Part shown: in pieces, positions 43,976 through 55,149 of the stretch
Layout: each line of letters starts with the position of its first letter
Numbering within the stretch: the first letter of the stretch is position 1
NCBI GenBank assembly: GCA_022747635.1
Contig: JAKTNV010000002.1
Coordinates: forward strand, 585,001-649,000
Reading direction: 5' to 3'
DNA from: Hetaerina americana
Lineage: Eukaryota > Arthropoda > Insecta > Odonata > Calopterygidae
Length of the DNA: 64,000 nt
Position numbers and translations under genes: made by a program
Notes under the pieces: generated by a model
What the model was told of the DNA's origin: nothing
The model's input: the letters and a program-made list of their open reading frames with translations, nothing else
Databases searched by the model: none

Positions 43976-45518
43976 TAAAAAAACGATTATTTTTAATATT
44001 TCAACGGCAGGGCCCTCGACTTCCCACATTCTACCTTGTTTTTTACGGTTTGAAACACAGTCCTGCGATATTATTAATGCGAATCCAGGTAGCTGGCTCC
44101 CGAAAAGTTCTTCCTGTACTTTACAGTTGACTGCTAATAACTTCCCTGGACAGATACACATTTAAGTAACGTTAAAAAAGAATTCGTTTTTATGGGGCAC
44201 TGCAAAGGTAGGTGATTGCCAAAAGAAATTTCAATTAAATAAATAAAAAGATAAATCAGATGGGCTGGTGAAGACTGCAGGAGAACTTCGGGCAAGAGAG
44301 GGAAGGTATATACTATATGCACGTTGGTAGAAATGAACGGAGGTAAAATGTGCGTGGGATTGAAGAGAGGTTTAATGTTTTGTTGCATGTCAGGTTGTAT
44401 TTTTTGGGAGAAGGAACGGAATTATTATGGTGAAAGTGCTTATTTATGCTTGAGCATAATATATTATACGTATATCGAAAACCATGCGAAAAAGACACTA
44501 CCTGGATATAACTTATGTTTTAGCCTTCCTTCGACGTCTTCGATAAATCGAATAGTCAACCAACCAACTCTATTAATAAATATGCATGTGCGTTTGAGTA
44601 ATTGATCCAAGTAATTCGATCCGAGAGGTCGAAATGATTAATATCCCTGGATTGGTGACTTGTTGATATTATTTCTACAGATAAATTAATGTTTTCCCTC
44701 AGGCAATTGTCCCAAGGGACTATAGGATTAGTTTTTCAAGGAAAATAGAATCTTTACTTCGTTAAACTTAACATAAAATTTAAAAACCACTGTGATCTAT
44801 AAATGATTGATAGCGAAAAGTACGTATAAAAAGATGAAATAAAAACACACTTATTCAATCAGAAATTCCGTTATTTTCAATAAAATCAAGAACATGTTAG
44901 TAAAGTCCATTAGTTTAATCGAGTTTTTTCTCACTGTTGCAATTTAATTAGTGATTTAAATGATATTTAAGGAAGATATGTTATTAAAATGGGCTGGCTT
45001 TTATGTCACCCTAGGTAATCTTCAACAAAGACTGAGGGATTCTGGGGTACGCTTGAGCCGTATCAAAATAAAAACTAGAATTTGGAAGAAACGAGGACAA
45101 AGAGCAGCGAGAATTCCGATCCTCGCATTGATGGAATCGAATGCGCCTTCGGATCCCATTCGGTCTTCAAACACAGCGGCGGGTCAAGTCCAAACTCATT
45201 CAAGGCGCAAAAGTGAAATACTTCAGTATTCTGTGGTAATTAATCCTTGAATACATCTGTGCGTGTTTTTCTATTTGAAAGAGCAAAGGTCGAGAATTGG
45301 ATTTGAATAGATCAGTGAGAAAAAGCTAGCTCGCAAAATTGTTAGAGTGTCATGACAGAAAGAAACACTGAAGCGGAATATTAATTTATTTGTTCATTTT
45401 TAAATGCCTTGGTTGATGGCAATACGCAGAAGTTGGGAATTAAAATAATGATGCTCTGAAAGGTTTACGCATTTGGGTCAATATGAGTAACTGAAAAGAA
45501 TTATACATACTTGCATGT
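43976..45518. other. no gene recognised
   Basis: AT-rich. The 96-codon frame at 44960-45250 (basic, Arg/Lys-rich) shows no known motif. Confidence 0.4.
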
Positions 45519-45534
45519 ATATATATATATATAT

Positions 45535-45588
<54 letters not shown>

Positions 45589-45606
45589 ATATATATATAT
45601 ATATAT

Positions 45607-45660
<54 letters not shown>

Positions 45661-45771
45661 GTATGTATATATATATATATACATACGTATATATAAATAC
45701 ATATATATATATACACATATATATAAATATATATAAATAAATACATATATATAAATATATATATATATATA
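45519..45771. repeat. long (TA)n microsatellite with CAATATA and TG interruptions
   Basis: About 250 bp of TA with interruptions. Unlike most TA tracts here, neither flank shows a recognised element end. Long Tyr/Ile frames are artefacts. Confidence 0.9.
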
Positions 45772-45930
45772 TTTAAGCTAAAAATAATTGCGTAATTATT
45801 TGAGGCATAATTTGACAATTGAAAGTATTTTCAGAGAATATTAGAAGAGAAAATATCAGACAATACATAGAACAACTTTTTAAAAATGTATATTGTAGAT
45901 ATCTGTGCTATGAATAATATTGCTTAACAA

Positions 45931-45990
45931 ATTCCAAGAAACTAAGGGAGAGGGCACAACAGTAACGTTCACAAAGTCATCTATTACAAT
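45931..45990 (-). repeat. family-B SINE tail fragment
   Basis: ATTCCAAGAAACTAAGGGAG, then GGGCACAACAGTAACG and AAAGTCATCTATTA match, with substitutions, the antisense tail module seen at 7596-7655 and 49545-49605. Head not present. Confidence 0.7.
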
Positions 45991-46271
45991 TTTACTTAAT
46001 ACAAAGTCACTTCCTTAGAGATGAAAAACTCAAGAAACAAATATTATTATTCATACAATGCCCTAGAGGTTTCGCATACACATACGGCATAATCAAGAAA
46101 AACAAAGGAGACAGAGAACATGTACGCAAAGCCTACATCAGTTCCCACAACTGGCCCCGAGGGAGTGTGCATGTTAGGGAACCAACATATTTCCTACAAC
46201 TAAGCACTAATGTAAGTGATATTTCTATAAATATTTTTTCGTCAGACGATATCACCGCATTGCTCAAATAA
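45966..46271 (+). other. open frame of about 100 codons without ATG, unidentified
   Basis: Between the stop at 45963 and TAA at 46269-46271 the frame is open. Its centre reads smoothly: FIQCPRGFAYTYGIIKKNKG, DREHVRKAYISSHNWPRGSV, HVREPTYFLQLSTNVS. Composition looks more protein-like than the surroundings, but I cannot assign a family, there is no start codon, and splice signals are not obvious. It may be a fragment of an unrecognised element or exon, or chance. Confidence 0.25.
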
Positions 46272-46895
46272 TTCACTAGAAAACAGAGAATGATATGTTG
46301 GCAGGTAAAGTCCCCCGGCATGGTGCTATTTATCACCCTAAGCTCAAACCTAACTAAGCAGATCCTTAGAAGGCGCGGGGGATCCAAGGACCACACGATT
46401 CGACAAAGTGCGACGCGAGTACGTCACGGGATAGTGGAATAAACGCTGTGGGAGGTGAGTGGACTCTCTCTCATGTCCAAGTATGCTCAGAGCCTGAGGG
46501 TGACCAGAAAATCAACATCCGGCTCTTATGCCCACGGGAAATTCTATTATTCTCTGTATATGCACAATAATGGAACAATAGGACACCACGGTGAGTCCTC
46601 ACAAAACATCGTACGGCGAAACGCCATTTCTGAAACCCTCTTGCGCGTATTGAGCGTGGGACTATTAGAAAGTCCCTTATAGATAAGAACTCAACCCACC
46701 CACTCTCATTACAACAGTACACACAAAATTGGGAGATAAAGGAACGACTTAGTGCCTATTCCTTCGTGGGAGTAAGAAATGTAAAAAAATAAAACAGTCA
46801 AATCGAAAAATCTACCAGTCTAAATTCTACTACATATAAACAGACATATGCACATGCACATATTTACATATGCACATGTAAATTTATAGCCAGCG
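46272..46895. other. no gene recognised
   Basis: Short frames only. ACATATGCACATG words recur near 46845-46880 as a small simple repeat. Confidence 0.4.
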
Positions 46896-47223
46896 AAGCC
46901 AGGCGAAAAGTAGTCCACGCAGCGTCTGTTCCTCGGTGAGGCGGCTGCAATGGCGTCTGACCCCAGTGGGGCGGCCATTGAGTGATGGTGTCACGTTAAA
47001 AACACTATTGAGGAAGGCAACGGGAAACCACCTCAACTATCATTCCCAAGGTTTAAATGATGGACAATACAGAGATTTTGAGTTCTGGCAACTACGGGGC
47101 TCGGCCCAATCGGCCGTGTGTCGTGCCCGGCAGCGGAGAAGGCAAGGATTCCGCGGTCGTCATCCCACGAAACACATGCAAGGGAAATCGGCAGCAGCAT
47201 GACAGAAGACGAAGGAGAAAAAG

Positions 47224-48110
47224 ACCACATTAGTTAGAATAGGAACGTGGAATGTTAGGACAATGATGAGGACAGGGAAATTGAAGAATATTAAGCGAGA
47301 GATGGAAAGGGGAAAAATAGATATTTTAGGTCTATGCGAGGTGAGATGGAAGGATAGCGGGGATTACTGGGGTGATAAGTATAGAATAATATACAGCGGC
47401 GGGGACGAGAGCCAACGAGGGGATGCCATAGTGTTAAATAAAAAGGTAGGAAGAAGCGTAATCGACATAGAGCACGTAACGGATAGATTATTAATAGTAG
47501 AGATAAAAGCAGAACCTACGAACTTACTTATTATTCAGGTATACATGCCACCGAGCAACCATAAGGAAGAAGAGGTCGATAGGATATACGATCCATTAGA
47601 GGACATAATCGCGTGTGTTCCCGCAGGGAAACATTAGATAGTGATGGGGGATTGAAATGCGACGGTAGGCGAAGGAAGAGATGGTGATGAGGTGGGGGCC
47701 TACGGTTAAGGCACGAGGAATGACCGCGGGGAGATATCAGTTAAGTTCTGCAGGAGAAAGGGGTTAGTCATCACTAACACCTGGTTTGGGTACCACAAAA
47801 GACGCAGGTATACATGAAAAATGCCACGTGACTCAGACGGGTATTAGCTAGATTATATTCTGGTCAGACACAGGTTTAGGAACAGTGTGATCAATTCGCA
47901 CAGCTTCCCGGGAGCGGATGCGGACTCTGACCGCAATTTAGTTGTTATGAAATGTCGCGTCCGTTTCAAAAAGGTAAGGCAGGGGCGGCGAGTTAGAAAA
48001 TGGAATGTAGAAGCATTAAATGGTTTGAAAAGGAAGGAATACAAACAGGCGGTAGAGAAAATCATGGAGGATGGTAAAGAGCTAAGAACCATGGAAGAAA
48101 AATGTTAAAG
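47224..48110 (+). pseudogene. RTE ORF, apurinic endonuclease domain and linker
   Basis: Open for the first 124 codons after MMRTGKLKNI (47263-47637). Motifs: LVRIGTWNVRTM (first EN motif), KREMERGKIDILGLCEVRWK (catalytic Glu), GDAIVLNKKVGRSVIDIEHV, NLLIIQVYMPPSNHKEEEVD. A stop then interrupts the IVMGD motif. YILVRHRFRNSVINSHSFPG and ADSDRNLVVMK follow; the expected SDHN is SDRN here, a change at a catalytic His. The KKVRQGRRVRKWNVEALNGL linker continues to a stop at 48107. Inactive because of stops. Confidence 0.85.
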
Positions 48111-48559
48111 TATCAAGAAAGGGTTATCAAAATAGCAAAAGACACTATTGGAACCGATAGCGCGAAAAGGATTAGGAAACCATGGATAACGGATGAGATG
48201 ATTACAAATATGGATGAGCGGAGAAAGTAGAAGAATGTAACTAAAGAGTTAGCCAAAATGAATTACATTGAAATAAACAATAAATTGAGGCGGGCAACAA
48301 ATAAAGCAAAACAAGCATGGTGGAAGACGCATTGCGAGGATATGGAAAGTCTGCAGAGGAAGGGAGAAATTGGTGCGCTGTACAGCGAAGTTAAATCTTT
48401 ATCGGGAAGTAAGAAATGGAGATAAGAAAGGGATGCTAACAGTTTAGACATTAGGCGGGTAAGATAATAGTCTACACAGGAAAGATCCAATAGAGATGGA
48501 AGGAATAAATGGAAGAACTGTATAGTCAGACCAACCAGTCAGACCACCAAAGGTAGACA

Positions 48560-49517
48560 TAGGAAAGGAACATGACGTAGCTTAGGTCCAGACATACTCG
48601 ACGATGAGATAGAAAGAGCATTAAGAGAGATGAAACTAAATAAGCCCGTGGGGGTGGATTACATATCTGCGGAAATACTGATATGTTTAACAAAATGTGG
48701 GAAGAAGGGGTTACAGGTATATGGGCTCATTCGTAGAATTTATGGGGAAGGAATCTTGCCGGAACACTTTATGAGATCAGTTTTAGTTCCTATTCCGAAA
48801 AAGATAAAGGCTACATCTGGTTAGGACTTCAGGACAATAAGTTTGATATCCAACGCAGCTTAAATTCTTTTCAGGATAAAAAACAAAAGGATAGAGACTA
48901 GGGCAAATGATTACTAAGGGGATGATCAGTTTGGGTTTAAGATGGGGAGAGGTACGCGTGATGCCATTTCAGTAATGAGATTATTAATCGAGAGGAATAT
49001 AGAATACAACCAGGAGGTATTTGCCTGTTTCGTAGATTTCGAAAAAGCTTTTGATAGAGTGAATTGGGAAAAACTAATGAGAATATTGCAGGAAATAGAA
49101 ACAGATTGGAGGGAAAGGAGGCTGATCCGCAACCTGTACATGTCTCAGACTGCTCAGGTGCGGGTGGGGAACGGGGAGTCCGGATGGCCAGTGTTAGGAA
49201 GGGGTGTAAGACAGGGTTGCCCATTATCACCGTTGCTGTTCAACCTGTATGCAGAGGAATTGATTAAAGAGTCATGGAAAGAGCTGGAGGTAGGAATGAA
49301 AGTGGGCGGGGAATCCGTAAAATCAGTTAGGTTTGCTGATGACCAAGCTTTAGTTTGTCAGTCAGCCAAGGGGTGGCAAGCTTTGCTGAGTGAATCGGAA
49401 ATTCAGTACGACAGGTATGGGTTGAGAATCAATATTAATAAAACAATGGTAATGCGATTTTCTAGAAAGAAACAGACCAAGCTAAACATTAAAATAGGAG
49501 GTCAAAAACTAGAGTAG
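48560..49517 (+). pseudogene. RTE reverse transcriptase domain (long open stretch)
   Basis: Starts ALREMKLNKPVGVDYISAEI (48630 on), then FMRSVLVPIPKKIKATSG, a broken stretch, and an open frame of 191 codons (48942-49517): EVFACFVDFEKAFDRVNWEK (box A, catalytic Asp), GRGVRQGCPLSPLLFNLYAE (box B), SVRFADDQALVCQSAK (box C, catalytic Asp pair) and NINKTMVMRFSRKKQ (thumb). RT catalytic residues are intact. The frame ends six bases before the end of the QKLE motif region, and 27 bp later the SINE interrupts the gene. It would copy LINE RNA at nicked target DNA. Confidence 0.87.
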
Positions 49518-49544
49518 GTAGAACAGTTTACGTATCTCCGAAGT

Positions 49545-49813
49545 CCAAAGAAACTGCGGGAGATGCCGCAACAGTAACTTTTAACGGAGTCATCCGCTAA
49601 TGTGCATTTCAATGCAACAATTTCAGAGTGTAAAAATCATTCGCCTTGACTGGGACTCGAACCCAGATCCCTCATAGTTCCTTAAAAGCCCCAAAATTTC
49701 AGATTTTAAGAGGACGCCTCGGTAGCTTAAGTGGCTAAAGCACTAGAACGGATATTGAGGGATCTGGGTTCGAGTCCTAGTCAAGGCGAATGATTTTTAC
49801 CATCTGAAATTGT
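49545..49813 (-). repeat. family-B SINE, compact 269-bp form, in RTE copy d
   Basis: Flanked by the 12-bp duplication TATCTCCGAAGT (49533-49544 and 49814-49825). Contains a tail module (CAAAGAAACTGCGGGAGATG) at the left, a truncated minus-oriented tRNA-like head (GACTGGGACTCGAACCCAG), then a complete plus-oriented head (GCCTCGGTAGCTTAAGTGGC to GTCAAGGCG). Without the SINE the LINE ORF reads on across one duplication copy. Independent of the SINE in RTE copy a, which sits at another position. Confidence 0.9.
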
Positions 49814-50405
49814 TATCTCCGAAGTGTTTTGGGCCAGCACGGTCAAAGTAGTAAGGACATAAGGAAAAGTATTGTGCTAGGAAAAGAGGCTTTTCACCAG
49901 GAGGAGGGAGTTGAATACAGGGACGTCGAGTAAGGATGTTCAGAATAGACTCGTAAGCTATGCATGGCGTGGAAACGTGGTCATTGAAGCAGGAGGATAG
50001 ACGTAGTTTGGAGGCTTTTGAAATGTGGGTGTGGAGAAGAATGGAGAAGGTATAATGGACCGAGAAGAAAACAAACGAGGAAGTACTTGGTATGGTGGGC
50101 GAAGAGAGGGGTTTGTTGGGAGCAATCCTATGGAGGTAGGAAAAGTGGATGAAGGGGGTGTTGACCGGCAGTGGGATGTTGAAGACTGTGATAGAGGGGA
50201 GAATGTTGGACAAAAGAGGAAAGGGAAGGAACAGGATAGGGGTGTTGGACGGGATGAAGGGAGGAAGAAAGTACTCAGAGATGAAGAGGGACCTGATATA
50301 GAGTAGGATGATTTTGTTTGTGTTTTGTTAGGAGTAATACAATATTTGTTTGGTAGTTGTTTCCATCCAAAAACGTACCTTAGCCGGTAGATTACCTAAT
50401 AATAT

Positions 50406-50410
<5 letters not shown>

Positions 50411-50474
<64 letters not shown>

Positions 50475-50480
50475 TACTCA
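50411..50480. repeat. CA/TA microsatellite tail of RTE copy d
   Basis: CACACACATATATA leads into a (TA)n tract with one TGTA interruption. It joins the RTE 3' end to an inverted family-C fragment. Confidence 0.85.
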
Positions 50481-51122
50481 TATATACAGAAACATACGAG
50501 CCCCTACGGAAGGCGGAATCGAACGGATCACAAGAGATCCGAGGAGAGGCGATTCCGCCTTCCCCACCTCTATTGTGTTCGTCCTTTATACGTGTTCCTA
50601 TCCCTTTTCCTTATATATGTTTCTGTATATATGAGTATTTATTCGCCGTTTGGCGGGATTTCGTGTTTGAATGTGTATTTGGCCAATGTGGCTCATCTCT
50701 TTCTTCTGGCTATGCGTGCCACGAAACGCACTGTTCTTTTCCTGTATGATGTTGTATGAATTCTAACCACGGTCCTTTCCTCTTGTGTATTGTCTATTTC
50801 TCCTTTGGTGGGTGAAACAGCCCCCTGACGCCATCTCTTGGCTAAAGAATCGGGGCGCTTGGTGACATATAAGACCCACGGATCTCAGGGTAAATTACAT
50901 ATCCTCGATAGCTCAAGTGGTTAAGAGCATCCGCCCGGCAAGTGGAAAGATCCGGTGTTCGAGTCCCGGTTGAGGAGATATTTTTACTCTTGTGATCCGT
51001 TCGATTCCGCCTTCCCCACCTCTATTGTGTTCGTCCTTTATACGTGTTCCTATCCCTTTTCCTTATATATGTTTCTGTATATATGAGTATTTATTCGCCG
51101 TTTGGCGGGATTTCGTGTTTGA

Positions 51123-51128
<6 letters not shown>
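50481..51128 (+). repeat. family-C repeat cluster: inverted fragment, tail, unique block, tRNA-like head, second tail
   Basis: 50481-50535 is an inverted, internally deleted family-C piece (CTCATATATACAGAAACATA, GGAAGGCGGAATCGAACGGA). 50551-50678 is a family-C tail that recurs almost exactly at 51002-51128 (GATTCCGCCTTCCCCACCTC through CGTGTTTGAATGT). Between them lies about 220 bp of unidentified DNA (50680-50900) and the tRNA-like head at 50902-50976, followed by GATATTTTTACTCTTGTGAT. The second tail runs straight into (TA)n. Confidence 0.8.
50902..50976 (+). tRNA. tRNA-like head of family-C repeat (pseudo-tRNA)
   Basis: A 75-nt cloverleaf can be drawn. Acceptor TCCTCGA / TTGAGGA pairs over 7 bp (one G-T). 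The D stem is GCTC / GAGC. The anticodon stem is TCCGC / GTGGA (one G-T) with loop CCGGCAA. The T loop is TTCGAGT but its stem has two mismatches. Base 33 of the loop is C instead of the nearly universal T, and the molecule is part of a repeat. I read it as a SINE-type head derived from a tRNA, not a working tRNA gene. It shares the CCGGnnA loop with family B. Confidence 0.4.

Positions 51129-51184
<56 letters not shown>
51129..51184. repeat. (TA)n tract joining family C to a Penelope-type repeat
   Basis: Pure TA between TTTGAATGTATATA (end of family C) and GCTTTCGTAGACG (inner end of the inverted Penelope-type repeat). Confidence 0.9.
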
Positions 51185-51186
<2 letters not shown>

Positions 51187-51329
51187 TTTCGTAGACGTAA
51201 CACGGAAGTGCCGAATAGTACAATACACAGTAACACAATATAGAAACACAAAAAAAGAACACTCACACGTTATTTCTTGATATTTCGACGGAAACCATCC
51301 GTCTTCATCTGAAGATATAGAAGTAATAG

Positions 51330-51333
<4 letters not shown>
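51185..51333 (-). repeat. Penelope-type terminal repeat, second locus
   Basis: Near-identical to 14968-15113. On the minus strand: ATTACTTCTATATC, TTCAGATGAAGACGGATGG, TTTCCGTCGAAATATCAAGA, AATAACGTGTGAGTG and GTAGACGTAAC in reverse order towards the TA tract. Hammerhead-like layout: stem II GACGGA / TCCGTC, then GAAA, T-A loop, T-C, with outer TCTT / AAGA. The box reads CAGATGA where CUGANGA is required. Confidence 0.75.

Positions 51334-51422
<89 letters not shown>
51334..51422. repeat. (TA)n tract joining a Penelope-type repeat to a family-A SINE
   Basis: About 88 bp of TA with one TGAATA interruption. The left side is the Penelope-type repeat end (AGAAGTAATAGAAT), the right side the SINE head (GTGGGTAAACTTTATG). 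Confidence 0.9.
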
Positions 51423-51425
<3 letters not shown>

Positions 51426-51700
51426 GGTAAACTTTATGTTGGTCGTGGTAATCCAGGTGGTAGAATGTTGGACTGCTAACCGGAGGGGCCCGGGTTCTAT
51501 TTCCGGGTAAGGCACTTTGGGCACTTGCACCTGTACTTAAGCTATGTGATTTTTCGGGTACCAGATCTTCCTGGGTAACCATAACCGGCACAGTGACAGG
51601 AATTGGCCCCCCTACCCTGATGTGTTAATTTCACACGCCGTTGGGCTTAGTACTGGGTGAACTCTGCCATCACCTACCAAACCGACCTTTGGGTTGATTA
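51423..51700 (+). repeat. tRNA-derived SINE, family A, copy 2 (complete-looking)
   Basis: tRNA-like head at about 51443-51515: GGTAATCCAGGTGGTAGAAT (A-box region), GGACTGCTAACCGGAGGGGC, and B-box-like CCCGGGTTCTATTTCCGGG with one change from TTCGA. Body: TATGTGATTTTTCGGGTACC, AGATCTTCCTGGGTAACC, TTTCACACGCCGTTGGGCTT, ACTGGGTGAACTCTGCCATC. Same layout as 3931-4235. Confidence 0.85.
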
Positions 51701-52231
51701 GTTTTTTTATGGTTATTGGTTTGGTTTGCTACATTTTTTTATTACAGGCATAACCTTTCATTTTTTAATTGTTTAAAATTTCACGAGAATATTTTCAATT
51801 GCAACGATCTTATGCACCTTTATTTCCCACAACGATTTTTTCTTAGTATTTTTTTTTCATCGACCGATGCCATGTCATGTATATTTACCTGGATGCTGTG
51901 CTATCTCTAGAGCATATGGTTTTTTTACGCAGCATTTCCACTTTCCCAGAATCTCTTTCGATTTCATTAAAAAATTTCCGTTCATTCCCTTTGAGTGCCC
52001 TGTTTTTCCCTCCACTATATCCTACCAATCCACTTTTCATCATATTTGTCCGATGTACACTTATTTTTTTCGAGAATCTATCCACATATTTACTCTTATG
52101 AAGGAGCAATCATTCTCACGGGCATCTTTACAATCTCTCAATTCGGTCAAAGTAATCATTTTTCCTAATATTACGGATTACTTTGGAGAGCTACAGGAAG
52201 TACGAGTCATATACGTGTATTTTTCGTCATA
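51701..52231. other. no gene recognised, T/C-rich
   Basis: A pyrimidine-rich plus strand gives a 154-codon frame at 51867-52331 with Phe/Ser/Pro-rich text and no domain. It overruns into the mariner and is treated as chance. Confidence 0.4.
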
Positions 52232-53513
52232 CGAGGTTGGTTCAATAAGATCCTATGTTTTGCGACGAAGGGCTTTCCTAAGGGAAGTTTTATGTTACCA
52301 TCGTGTGCTACCATCTATCAAACGACGGTGAAACAAATTTCAGAGTGACATAAAGGTTACTTTGGATTTGGCAACCATTCGAGTAAGACATGTTTCGTGA
52401 TTTTCACTAATTCGCTTTTTGTTTCTGGATGGGAAGAAATGCGAGGAGATAAAAGCAAAGTTGGATGCTGTTTATGGGGACACTTCGCCATCTATGACCA
52501 CATCTTGGACGTGAACGTGAACGTTCGCCCACGATTGTTTCAACGAATTAAAACGTGGGCGAACATCTGTTTTTGATGAGGAGCGACCAGGACGCCCGGG
52601 AGACCTGATTATCGAGGAAATCATTCAAAAAGTCCACGCCATGATTCTCGCTGATCGACGAACGAAAGTGCGCCAAGTAGCAGAGGCCGTGGGTGTGTCG
52701 ACCGGAACGGCAATTAATATTTTACATGATAAGTTGGCGATGAAAAAATTGTCGGCCCAATGGGTGCCGCGATTGCTCACGGCGGACAACAAGCTGATCC
52801 GGCTGTCCACTTGTGTTTTCAGCAATTTAAGCGAGATCCGAAGGTGTTTTTTCGACGAGTTATCACTGCTGATGAAACCTGGATTCATCATTACACACCA
52901 GAAACAAAGCAACAATCAAAAGAATGGATTTCCCCCGATGAATCTGCGCCAAAGAAGACGAAGATGGTCCGATCGGCCGGAAAGATCATGGCGACGGTTT
53001 TTTGGGATGCAAATGGTGTCATCCTCATGGATTTTTTTAGAGAAAGGAAGAACCATGACTGGGAAACACTACAGTGAGTTATTGGACCGCTTTGACAAAA
53101 AATTGAGGGAGACACGGCCGCATTTGGCGAAAAATAAGGTGCTGTTTCACCACGATAACGCCCCAGCACATTCATCCGGAGTTGTCGCCACCAAACTGCA
53201 TGAAAAACGTTATGAATTGCTGCCACACCCCCCGTATTCACCCGATCTGGCTCCCTGCGACTTTTTCTTATTCCCTAACATGAAGAAATGGCTCGCGGGA
53301 AAAATTTTAGCTGAAACGAGGAAGTTATCGCCGAGACAGAGGCGTATTTTGGAGAGTTCGACAAATCATATTTTTGGAGGGGTTAAAAAAATGGCCGGAA
53401 CGTTGGGAGAAGTGTATCTCTCTACAAGGGGACGATGTCGAAAAATTAAAAAAATTGTTTTTGAAAAAATGGTTCCTTCATTTCTAACACGGGTACTTAT
53501 TGAACCGCCCTCG
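52232..53513 (+). mobile_element. mariner, full length (1,282 bp), best preserved
   Basis: TA at 52230-52231. Left tip CGAGGTTGGTTCAATAAGAT; right tip, inverted, CGAGGGCGGTTCAATAAGTA. All catalytic motifs are present, so only small indels separate it from an intact gene. The right-hand TA appears mutated to TG. Confidence 0.92.
52430..53490 (+). pseudogene. mariner transposase (DD34D), broken by a few frameshifts
   Basis: Would cut the element out and insert it at TA. Order: N-terminal helix-turn-helix (KCEEIKAKLDAVYGDTSPSM near 52440-52500); GRTSVFDEERPGRPGDLIIE near 52560-52615; second helix-turn-helix MILADRRTKVRQVAEAVGVS and MKKLSAQWVPRLLT (52641-52785). A frameshift follows, then FQQFKRDPKVFFRRVITADE-TWIHHYTPETKQQ (first Asp, about 52870) and KIMATVFWDANGVILMDFF. 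Frame returns near 53060: VLFHHDNAPAHSSGVVATKL (second Asp) and PPYSPDLAPCDFFLFP (third Asp). I count 34 residues between the last two Asp, the mariner DD34D signature. Another shift near 53310 breaks the C terminus. Confidence 0.9.
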
Positions 53514-55149
53514 TGTATTTCACAGGGATGCTTCTCGTGGTGGCAAGAAGTTTTTTTCCGCTGCCCTTGCTTTTTAAGTAATCACATTTCCACATTTCTA
53601 CTATGCTAGCTCATATTATGATACCTTCTTCTATTTTCCTAACAGTTATTCTATCTTTATAAAAATGGACGTATGTAGGTCATTAAAATCAAATATATGA
53701 CATAATACCAGCCAATATATAACATTCTAGCGTCTAAAAAGCTATAGACCTAAATTTGTTAAGTGTGAAGTGCCCTTTGCAAAGAAAAGCGATTCGTTAA
53801 AGCCTTTTACATTTTTAAAAGCAGTGGCTATGGCTGCTTTGCCCTTGGAAATCATCCGAACGCGAATATTTACGGAATGAGGTGAAGGATGGTCGGTAAC
53901 GAAAGCTAAAATCTGATTTCGATGGCAATTGCCGAGAAAAAACACGCCCATGATTCCCCGGAAACAGATCGGCCAATCTCGGGGTACACACACGCACATA
54001 GGAGGACGGCCTCGGGGCATCACATATCGCGGGGTAGGCACAAGCTCCCTTCCGGGAGCTTCGGCCGAAAGAGCGCGTGGACGAAGGCATGGGGTGAGCA
54101 AAGGGTGGAGAGTGTCCATGACCAACATTCATTTCATTTGCCTCGCGAAACGCCCGCGGAATTTTCTGATGGCTCTTGAATTTCAGAGCGAACCTACTGG
54201 AAGTGAAGGGAAGCTGTGAAAAAATATCATTCGGTACTTTCTCATTTACATTCCAATTTTCAGGGGATATTCAAAATTGAACTAAAAATATACCCGGGAA
54301 ATCAGATTCACTCAAATTCTAATTTATCAAAATCATCCATTTTGATGAACAAGAAAATACGCATCCCCACCTTTACTAACAAACCTTCCGTTTTGCATAT
54401 TTACTAACACCCACGTCGTCCCATTTCGATGCAGAAACACGAATCAATATGACGCTATAATTTTAATACAAAATAATAATATCACGAATAATAACGTATA
54501 TATAGCAGTACATTTATTAACCAGAGGACAGTGAGTGGGATTCTTTTTTTTTTAATAAATACAACGAGAGGAAACCGTTATATTATTAGCCATTAATAAC
54601 TTTCCAGAAAATACGCGTAATTTTCACCATTGCCCTAGTCTCTCTACGTTACCCTGTTAAAGTGATAGTGTTTTTCGTAATGCCCTTGAATTATTTGATA
54701 TTATAATTGTGCATAGCTACAACTATTGGTTTCAAATTACGCCTCAACTACTCAATTGTGGAACGGTTATATTTAATCAGATTTAAACAGATAGTCTCAA
54801 TTATTTCAACCTGTTGAACTTAATGACGACACAATTTACATTTTAATTTTGACATAAGTCCTACGCATTGGCATGACGTGCGCACATTATACGACCGCTG
54901 CATATTATCACAAATAATTGTGTCTTTTAAAGTGCATTCTTTCATTTACAAATTTCAAGATTTACGTGTATTTAAAAGTGTTCCGAAAGAAGGATTTCAG
55001 GGAAAATTCATATCAAAGATTACGGAAACAGTTGGGCATCTTCAGAAAGAGAAACATTTCGCAGGATAGAAGATAACCGACTAAACAGAGGTGACTTTAA
55101 AAAAATATATTCTAACCCGAGAGAAATAACTTTAAACCACAGAGCTCAA
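53514..55149. other. no gene recognised
   Basis: AT-rich except a GC-richer stretch at about 53920-54190 that is open on both strands without known motifs. Confidence 0.4.

Larger units (their letters stand above)
46896..50410 (+). mobile_element. RTE-type non-LTR retrotransposon, copy d (nearly full length)
   Basis: Best copy of the family: 5' region (GAGGCGGCTGCAATGGCG, GGGAAACCACCTCAAC), EN (47224-48110), RT (48560-49517), C-terminal domain broken by a SINE (49545-49813) and continuing to about 50305, then the 3' end with CCATCCAAAAAC and GGTAGATTACCTAATAATA, running into CA/TA repeats. Relative to copy a it keeps an extra 5' segment (about 47050-47215). It shows only substitutions and small indels, so the ancestral ORF can be followed along its length. 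Confidence 0.9.

Noticed and set aside
53742..54219. Overlapping frames on both strands in a GC-richer patch
   Set aside because: Open in several frames without domains, typical of GC-rich non-coding DNA.
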